A stretch of DNA of 26,039 bases, taken from contig JAABSN010000027.1 of assembly GCA_011390385.1 (NCBI GenBank), positions 1 to 26,039 of the forward strand. Direction: 5' to 3'. A program made the translations under genes and the position numbers. This DNA is from Thioalkalivibrio nitratireducens. GTDB taxonomy: Bacteria; Pseudomonadota; Gammaproteobacteria; Ectothiorhodospirales; Ectothiorhodospiraceae. Positions 21,367-26,039 of the stretch are shown here, piece by piece. Below the pieces are notes generated by a model, which saw only the letters and a program-made list of their open reading frames with translations, did no database searches and was not told the DNA's origin. Numbering within the stretch: position 1 is the stretch's first letter; the number at the start of each line of letters is the position of its first letter.

Positions 21367-22215
21367 TCACTGCCGTGCCAGCTGCTCGGCATGGTATCGA
21401 AGATGATCCTCGATGAAAGACTGAATGAAGAAGTACCCGTGGTCGTAGCCGGGGTGCTTCCGCAGGGTCAGTTCCTGTCCCTCCTTGGCGCAGGCCTGCT
21501 CGAAAAGCTCGGGCCTGAGCTGCGTTTCCAGAAAAGGATCGCCCAGCCCCTGGTCGATGAGAATATTGCGGCCGAACTGTTGTTGGCGGACCAGCTCGCA
21601 GGCGTCGTAGTGCTTCCAGTGCTCCTGATCTCCGCCCAGAAACCGTGGAAAGGCCTTCTGACCCCAGGGCACCTGCATCGGCGCGACGATGGGCGCGAAG
21701 GCCGATACAGAACGATATCGACTCCGGTTCTTCAGCGCGATCGTCAATGCACCGTGACCACCCATCGAGTGTCCGAAGATGCCGGCGCGTGCCGGATCGA
21801 TCGGGAAATGCTGCTCAACGATGCGCGGCAATTCCTGCGTGACGTAGCTGTACATCTGAAAACGGTTCGCGAACGGGGGCTCGGTCGCATCGAGATAGAA
21901 ACCGGCACCCTCGCCGAATTCCCAATCGCCGGTGGCGGCATCGATGCCGGTATCTCTCGGGCTGGTATCGGGTGCGACCAGGACCAGCCCAAGTTCGGCC
22001 GCGACTCGCTGCGCGCCTGCCTTGAGGAAGAAGACCTCCTCCGTGCAGGTCAGCCCGGAGAGGTAGTACAGCACCGGCAGCCGGTCTCCGGGCGCGTGCG
22101 GCGGCACGAAAACACCGAAATTCATGCTGCCCATGTCCTTCGACGGCGTGTGCGAGTAGAAGCCCTGCCGTCCGCCGAAGCAGCGATGTTGTGCACGAGT
22201 CAGAAGCGCGCTCAT
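21367..22215 (-). CDS. fghA: S-formylglutathione hydrolase
   Basis: FghA hydrolyses S-formylglutathione to formate and glutathione, the second step of glutathione-dependent formaldehyde detoxification. From the ATG at 22215 the protein has 282 residues, the usual length. It is an alpha/beta hydrolase with the nucleophile in FGHSMGGHG (about residue 150), the acid in LIDQGLGDPF, and the His in YDHGYFFIQSF. The oxyanion region YYLSGLTCTEE is characteristic of the family. A longer open frame to 22299 overlaps frmA and is rejected. It lies 52 bases after frmA on the same strand, and the two likely form an operon. Confidence 0.95.
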   Translation of the reverse strand: MSALLTRAQHRCFGGRQGFYSHTPSKDMGSMNFGVFVPPHAPGDRLPVLYYLSGLTCTEEVFFLKAGAQRVAAELGLVLVAPDTSPRDTGIDAATGDWEFGEGAGFYLDATEPPFANRFQMYSYVTQELPRIVEQHFPIDPARAGIFGHSMGGHGALTIALKNRSRYRSVSAFAPIVAPMQVPWGQKAFPRFLGGDQEHWKHYDACELVRQQQFGRNILIDQGLGDPFLETQLRPELFEQACAKEGQELTLRKHPGYDHGYFFIQSFIEDHLRYHAEQLARQ

Positions 22216-22267
22216 GATCCAAAGCCCGGTCGATGGGAAACGTGGCCCAAGAAGAATGCGGCCATCT

Positions 22268-23377
22268 TCAGTACAGCACGACGGAGCGAATCGACTCACC
22301 GCGATGCATCAGATCGAACCCTTCGTTGATCCGTTCCAGCGGCATCGTGTGCGTGATCATGTCGTCGATATGGATCTTGCCGTCCATGTACCAGTCGACG
22401 ATGCGGGGGACGTCGGTTCGTCCTCTGGCGCCGCCGAACGCACTCCCGCGCCAGTTGCGACCGGTCACCAGCTGGAAAGGACGCGTCGCAATCTCTTCCC
22501 CGGCCCCGGCCACGCCGATGATGACCGAGGTGCCCCAGCCCTTGTGACAGCATTCCAGCGCCTGCCGCATGACGTCGACGTTGCCGATGCACTCGAAGCT
22601 GTAATCGGCGCCGCCCCGGGTCAGGTGCACGAGGTAGGGCACCAGGTCGTCCTCGACTTCCCCGGGATCGACGAAGTCCGTCATCCCGAACTTCTCGGCC
22701 AGCGCACGCCTGGCCGGATTGATGTCGACGCCGACGATCTGCACGGCACCGGCGAGGCGCGCGCCCTGGATCACGTTCAGCCCGATGCCGCCGAGACCGA
22801 ACACGACTACGCGCGCGCCCGGCTCGACCTTCGCGGTCCAGATCACCGCACCGATGCCGGTCGTCACGCCGCAGCCGATGTAGCAGACCTTGTCGAACGG
22901 TGCCTCCGGATGGATCTTCGCGACGGCGATCTCCGGCAGCACCGTATGGTTGGCGAAGGTCGATGTCCCCATGTAATGGAGCAGCGGTTTGCCGTTCAGG
23001 GAGAACCGGCTGTGCCCGTCGGGCATGACACCCTGGCCCTGCGTTTCCCGGATCGCCTGGCAGAGGTTGGTCTTCGGGTTCAGGCAGTACTCGCATTCAC
23101 GGCACTCGGGGGTGTAGAGCGGAATCACGTGGTCGCCGGGTTGTACCGACCTGACGTTCTTGCCGACCTCGACCACGACACCGGCACCCTCGTGACCCAG
23201 GATCGCCGGGAACAGGCCCTCCGGGTCCCGCCCCGAGAGCGTGTAGGCATCGGTATGGCAGAGGCCGGTCGCTCGAATTTCGACCAGCACTTCATCCGGC
23301 CCCGGGCCGTCCAGTTCGACGGTTTCGATTTCGAGCGCTCTGGCGGCCTCGAAAGCAACGGCGGCTCGAGTCTGCAT
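22268..23377 (-). CDS. frmA: S-(hydroxymethyl)glutathione dehydrogenase (class III alcohol dehydrogenase)
   Basis: FrmA oxidises S-hydroxymethylglutathione, formed from formaldehyde, to S-formylglutathione using NAD+. The ATG at 23377 gives 369 residues, the same as E. coli FrmA. An ATG at 23386 is possible. Catalytic zinc ligands are Cys40 (TGLCHTDAYTLSG), His62 (GHEGAG) and the Cys in YIGCGVTTGIGA. The structural zinc site is C-x2-C-x2-C-x7-C (CRECEYC...C). The Rossmann motif is GLGGIGLNV. No frmR repressor gene is adjacent. A TATGAT hexamer on the minus strand (23409-23414) could be its -10 box. Confidence 0.97.
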   Translation of the reverse strand: MQTRAAVAFEAARALEIETVELDGPGPDEVLVEIRATGLCHTDAYTLSGRDPEGLFPAILGHEGAGVVVEVGKNVRSVQPGDHVIPLYTPECRECEYCLNPKTNLCQAIRETQGQGVMPDGHSRFSLNGKPLLHYMGTSTFANHTVLPEIAVAKIHPEAPFDKVCYIGCGVTTGIGAVIWTAKVEPGARVVVFGLGGIGLNVIQGARLAGAVQIVGVDINPARRALAEKFGMTDFVDPGEVEDDLVPYLVHLTRGGADYSFECIGNVDVMRQALECCHKGWGTSVIIGVAGAGEEIATRPFQLVTGRNWRGSAFGGARGRTDVPRIVDWYMDGKIHIDDMITHTMPLERINEGFDLMHRGESIRSVVLY

Positions 23378-23525
23378 GGCATCCATCTTCCTGGCGAGTT
23401 CGACCTCGATCATAACCAACCGCTGGCGGGGCCGGGCCCTGCCGTTACAGCCGATCGGGTCACCTTCAGTCGGTATCCCCCGGCGAATCCGGGGACACTT
23501 ACTCACCAGCGGTTACACTTCAAGC

Positions 23526-23954
23526 ATGGCCCTGTCCGAGCTCTATCAGGCAAGCATCCTGCAACACAACCGCGCACCGAATCACCATGCCCGGTTGGCC
23601 GACGCGACGCACGCTGCCGAGGGACTGGATGCGCTTTGTGGAGACGATATCCGGATCTGGCTGAAGCTCGACGGCGATCGGATTGCGCGCGCCAGCTGGA
23701 CCGGCACGGCCTGCGTGATCACGACGGCCTCGGCGTCGATGCTGACCGACTGGCTTTTCGACCGGACGACCGTGGAACTACAGGCGGGCTATCGCCGCTT
23801 TTCCGCCATGCTCGAGCATCCGGAGACCGAAGACGATCCCTGCCTCGGTCCCTTCGTTGCGTTGCGCCCGGTCAGCGACTTCCCTTCGCGGGTGCGAAAC
23901 GCGCTGCTGCCGTGGCGGACCGCGATCACGGCCCTGGATCGGCCGCTGACCTGA
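23526..23954 (+). CDS. SufU-like Fe-S scaffold protein lacking the third cysteine
   Basis: This 142-residue protein belongs to the IscU/NifU N-terminal family, closest in style to SufU: LYQASILQHNRAPN, Cys38 and Asp40 in LCGDD, Cys63 in GTACVITTASASM. SufU proteins carry a third ligand cysteine in the C-terminal helix (RVKCA-L-W). Here the aligned residue is Asn125 in RVRNALLPW (codon AAC, 23898-23900), two base changes from a cysteine codon. An extra cysteine, Cys106, lies in EDDPCLGP. It stands alone, not in a suf operon. No Shine-Dalgarno is visible, and TACACT sits six bases before the ATG. Its stop overlaps the convergent gene by 29 bases. Confidence 0.85.
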   Translation: MALSELYQASILQHNRAPNHHARLADATHAAEGLDALCGDDIRIWLKLDGDRIARASWTGTACVITTASASMLTDWLFDRTTVELQAGYRRFSAMLEHPETEDDPCLGPFVALRPVSDFPSRVRNALLPWRTAITALDRPLT

Positions 23955-25068
23955 CGACGTCGATCGGCTCGACGGGCTGCAACCGGAGAATTCGGCCATC
24001 GGCTGCATCGGTCAGCACGTAGACCGCACCGTCGGGACCAACCCGAATGTCCCGGAGTCGTTCCTGCGCGGCCTCCAGCATCGTTTCTTCTGCAACGACG
24101 CGACCGTCTCGCAGCGAAAGGATTCGTGCCTGCCTGGCCACCAGCGCGGAAATCAGCAGCTTTCCCTGCCACTGGGGGAAACGTCCACCGCGATACAGGA
24201 CCATCCCGGCTGGCGCAATCGCCGGTGTCCAGACATACACAGGGTCGATCATCGCGGGTCGAGAACGGAAGGGCGAGACCAGTGCCCCGGAATAGTCGAT
24301 GCCGTGCGTCGCGATCGGCCAGCCATAGTTACCGCCCGGCTCGATGAGGTTGAGTTCATCGCCGCCGCGCGGCCCGTGTTCATGGCTCCACAGACGACCG
24401 GTTTCGCGATCGAAAACCAGGCCCTGCACGTTGCGATGGCCGTAGCTGTAGATCTCCGGCAGCGCGTCCGGCGTGCCGACGAACGGATTGTCTGCCGGAA
24501 TGCGGCCGTCCCGGTGGATGCGGATGATCTTGCCGAAATGGTTATCCAGCCGCTGGGCCTGTTCACGGTCATCGAATCCGTCGCCGAGCCCGAGAACCAG
24601 CGTCCCGTCGTTCAGAAAGGCGATGCGGCCGCCATAGTGAACGGGCGAATCCTTGCTCGGCGAGGCCGTGAACAGCACCTCGAGATCGATCAGCCGCATG
24701 CCGTCCAGACGCGCACGGACCAGCCGCGTTGCGTTGGCCTCGGCCGACCCATGCGCGAAGGTCAGGTAGATCCAGCCGTTGTCGCGGATTTCCGGGTCCA
24801 CCTGGATATCCAGCAAACCGCCCTGGCTCTCGGCAAACACCGGCGGAACGCCTTCGATCGGCGCCGCCAGCAGCCCGTCTTCATCGACCCATCGCAGGCG
24901 GCCCGGCCGTTCCGTGACGAGCATTCGCCCGTCCGGAAGCCAGGCCATCGACCAGGGGTGCTCAAGGCCTTCAGCCAGCGTCGCGACTTCATGGGACACG
25001 ACGGCTGCAGCCGGGGCGAAGACCGCCCAGAGAAACAAGGCCGGCCAGGGCCGCTTGCATTGACTCAT
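23926..25068 (-). CDS. Periplasmic PQQ-dependent aldose sugar dehydrogenase (YliI/Asd type)
   Basis: This 380-residue exported beta-propeller is of the soluble aldose sugar dehydrogenase family (E. coli YliI), which oxidises aldoses with PQQ in the periplasm. The ATG at 25068 has AGGAAG 7 bases upstream and a signal peptide (ALFLWAVFAPAAAVVS). Diagnostic segments are LEHPWSMAWLPDGRMLVTER, PGRLRWVD, SPVHYGGRIAFLNDG (with the catalytic His), LGLGDGFDDREQAQ, GHRNVQGLVFD, SHEHGPRGGDELNLI and GNYGWPIATHG. It is only distantly similar to the other sugar dehydrogenase in this window and lacks the DGFE tail. Its 3' end overlaps the SufU-like gene. Confidence 0.9.
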   Translation of the reverse strand: MSQCKRPWPALFLWAVFAPAAAVVSHEVATLAEGLEHPWSMAWLPDGRMLVTERPGRLRWVDEDGLLAAPIEGVPPVFAESQGGLLDIQVDPEIRDNGWIYLTFAHGSAEANATRLVRARLDGMRLIDLEVLFTASPSKDSPVHYGGRIAFLNDGTLVLGLGDGFDDREQAQRLDNHFGKIIRIHRDGRIPADNPFVGTPDALPEIYSYGHRNVQGLVFDRETGRLWSHEHGPRGGDELNLIEPGGNYGWPIATHGIDYSGALVSPFRSRPAMIDPVYVWTPAIAPAGMVLYRGGRFPQWQGKLLISALVARQARILSLRDGRVVAEETMLEAAQERLRDIRVGPDGAVYVLTDAADGRILRLQPVEPIDVVRSAADPGP

Positions 25069-25113
25069 GAATCGCTTCCTGCTTGATGAGCGGGCGCTTG
25101 ATGGTACCTTGCG

Positions 25114-25632
25114 ATGCCTGTGGTCATGCGCAAGGAAAATGCCTTGAGAGCCCTGAACATCGTATTTGGCTGGTGTATCGCCGTCGTCGTTGCCGCTTCG
25201 CTGGGCAGCATGATCCAGACCCAGTTCAACCTGCTGGCGCTGGAAAGTCTCGGCACGTCGATCTCCTGGGGAGAGCGGCTGGGGGCAACCGTCCATGATC
25301 TGCGCTCGTTTTCGCCGACCTATGCGCTGCTGACCGGGCTGGCCTTTGCTCTCGCCTGGCCAGTTGCCGGCCTGCTTTGCCGACGCTGGCCGGCCAGGCG
25401 GCCAATGTGCTTCGCACTGGCCGGCTTTGTGGCCATCGCCACGCTGCTGACGGTCATGAACCTTGCCTTGCCCGTCACGTTGATCGGCGCCACCCGGAAC
25501 CCGGTCGCGACCTTCCTGCTTGCCGCGGCCGGGGTGCTGGCCGGGTGGCTCTACGTCTGGCTGATCCCTCCCGACTCGCTCAGTCGGCGAACCCGCTCTC
25601 GCGCAACCAGTCCTCGTCGGACTCCTCGTTGA
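25114..25632 (+). CDS. Four-helix inner-membrane protein of unknown function
   Basis: This is a 172-residue protein with four hydrophobic segments (about residues 15-38, 70-90, 98-122 and 133-153) and a basic, serine-rich tail. The first loop contains IQTQFNLLALESLG. Starts at 25114 and 25126 (MRKENALRALN) are both possible. It is divergent from the sugar dehydrogenase with 45 bases between starts. Its last ~50 bases overlap the 3' end of cysK on the opposite strand, which may explain the low-complexity tail. I recognise no named family. Confidence 0.65.
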   Translation: MPVVMRKENALRALNIVFGWCIAVVVAASLGSMIQTQFNLLALESLGTSISWGERLGATVHDLRSFSPTYALLTGLAFALAWPVAGLLCRRWPARRPMCFALAGFVAIATLLTVMNLALPVTLIGATRNPVATFLLAAAGVLAGWLYVWLIPPDSLSRRTRSRATSPRRTPR

Positions 25633-26039
25633 TCCCTTCGAACAAGTAGGTCGACATGTAGCGCTCGCCGGTATCCGGAATCATCGCCAGCAGGGTCGAA
25701 CCGGCCGGCGCCTCGGCAGCGACCCTGAGCGCGGCCGCCACCGTCCCTCCGCCGGAAACCCCGGTCATGATGCCTTCGCGGGCGGCCAGATCGCGCGCCA
25801 CGTCGCGGGACTCGTCGTCTCCAACCGGAATGATGGAATCGACGACGTCACGATTGAGCACCTTCGGCACGAAATCGGGTGTCCAGCCCTGGATCTTGTG
25901 CGGAGTCCACTCCTTTCCGGCCAGCAGCGATGCACCCTCGGGTTCGGTCGCAACCACCTTGATCTCGGGCCGAGCCAGCTTGATCATTTCACCGACACCC
26001 GTGAGCGTGCCGCCTGTACCCCAGCCCGTCACGAAATAA
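25580..26039 (-). CDS. cysK: Cysteine synthase (O-acetylserine sulfhydrylase), 3' part
   Basis: This is the C-terminal half (~153 residues) of a PLP-dependent beta-substitution enzyme that makes cysteine from O-acetylserine and sulfide. The frame is open to the window end (YFVTGWGTGGTL), so the N-terminal part with the PLP lysine lies outside. Visible segments are the PLP phosphate-binding loop GTGGTLTGVG, VVATEPEGASLL, HKIQGWTPDFVP and the C-terminal GVSGGGTVAAAL with LAMIPDTGERYMSTYLF. These fit CysK slightly better than CysM, but the distinguishing N-terminal region is missing. Confidence 0.92.
   Translation of the reverse strand, partial: YFVTGWGTGGTLTGVGEMIKLARPEIKVVATEPEGASLLAGKEWTPHKIQGWTPDFVPKVLNRDVVDSIIPVGDDESRDVARDLAAREGIMTGVSGGGTVAAALRVAAEAPAGSTLLAMIPDTGERYMSTYLFEGINEESDEDWLRESGFAD

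Noticed and set aside
23478..23494. CCCCGG / CCGGGG hairpin between frmA and the SufU-like gene
   Set aside because: Short GC-rich stem that is easily expected by chance in this genome. No context supports regulation.
22214..24022. 602-codon plus-strand open frame
   Set aside because: Antisense to frmA and out of frame with the SufU-like gene. frmA has every zinc ligand and the exact family length.

Overview
This window looks like a chromosomal segment of a high-GC gammaproteobacterium, probably on the Xanthomonadales/Wenzhouxiangella/Chromatiales side. That placement is inferred from gene order and protein style, not from a marker search. The divergent bamD / rluD-pgeF pair resembles the E. 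coli bamD / rluD-yfiH-clpB locus. The run pyrG-kdsA-eno is typical of Xanthomonas relatives, and several secreted proteins carry a C-terminal 'LF-x-DGFE' motif that I associate with that part of the tree.

Bases 1-13218 are a conserved housekeeping block: the 3' part of ligA, a UspA-type stress protein, bamD (minus strand), then rluD, pgeF, pyrG, kdsA, eno, a KefB/KefC-like cation/proton antiporter and clpB on the plus strand. rluD-pgeF and pyrG-kdsA overlap by a few bases, which suggests translational coupling. kdsA and eno are separated by an element with 32-nt inverted arms. A convincing sigma-32 promoter precedes clpB.

Bases 13219-21071 are an accessory region. It opens with a palindrome-rich stretch without a confident gene, then a lower-GC 2-oxoglutarate/Fe(II) oxygenase gene. 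Next comes the truncated 3' end of a radical SAM gene, abutting a perfect 10-bp palindrome. After it lie a divergent pair (a membrane-anchored c-type cytochrome and a secreted PQQ-type sugar dehydrogenase), a large secreted protein of unknown function, a small secreted Ig-like protein, and a secreted beta-roll/coiled-coil repeat protein. A second, diverged copy of the same radical SAM 3' end follows. Everything with a clear fate here is exported, so the region reads as a cell-surface/periplasmic module.

Bases 21072-26039 return to ordinary genes: a small membrane protein with a good sigma-70 promoter, the formaldehyde-detoxification pair fghA and frmA (minus strand), a SufU-like Fe-S scaffold lacking its third cysteine, a second PQQ-type sugar dehydrogenase of the YliI type, a four-helix membrane protein, and the 3' part of cysK running off the window end. 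I saw no tRNA, rRNA, CRISPR array, transposase or prophage gene.
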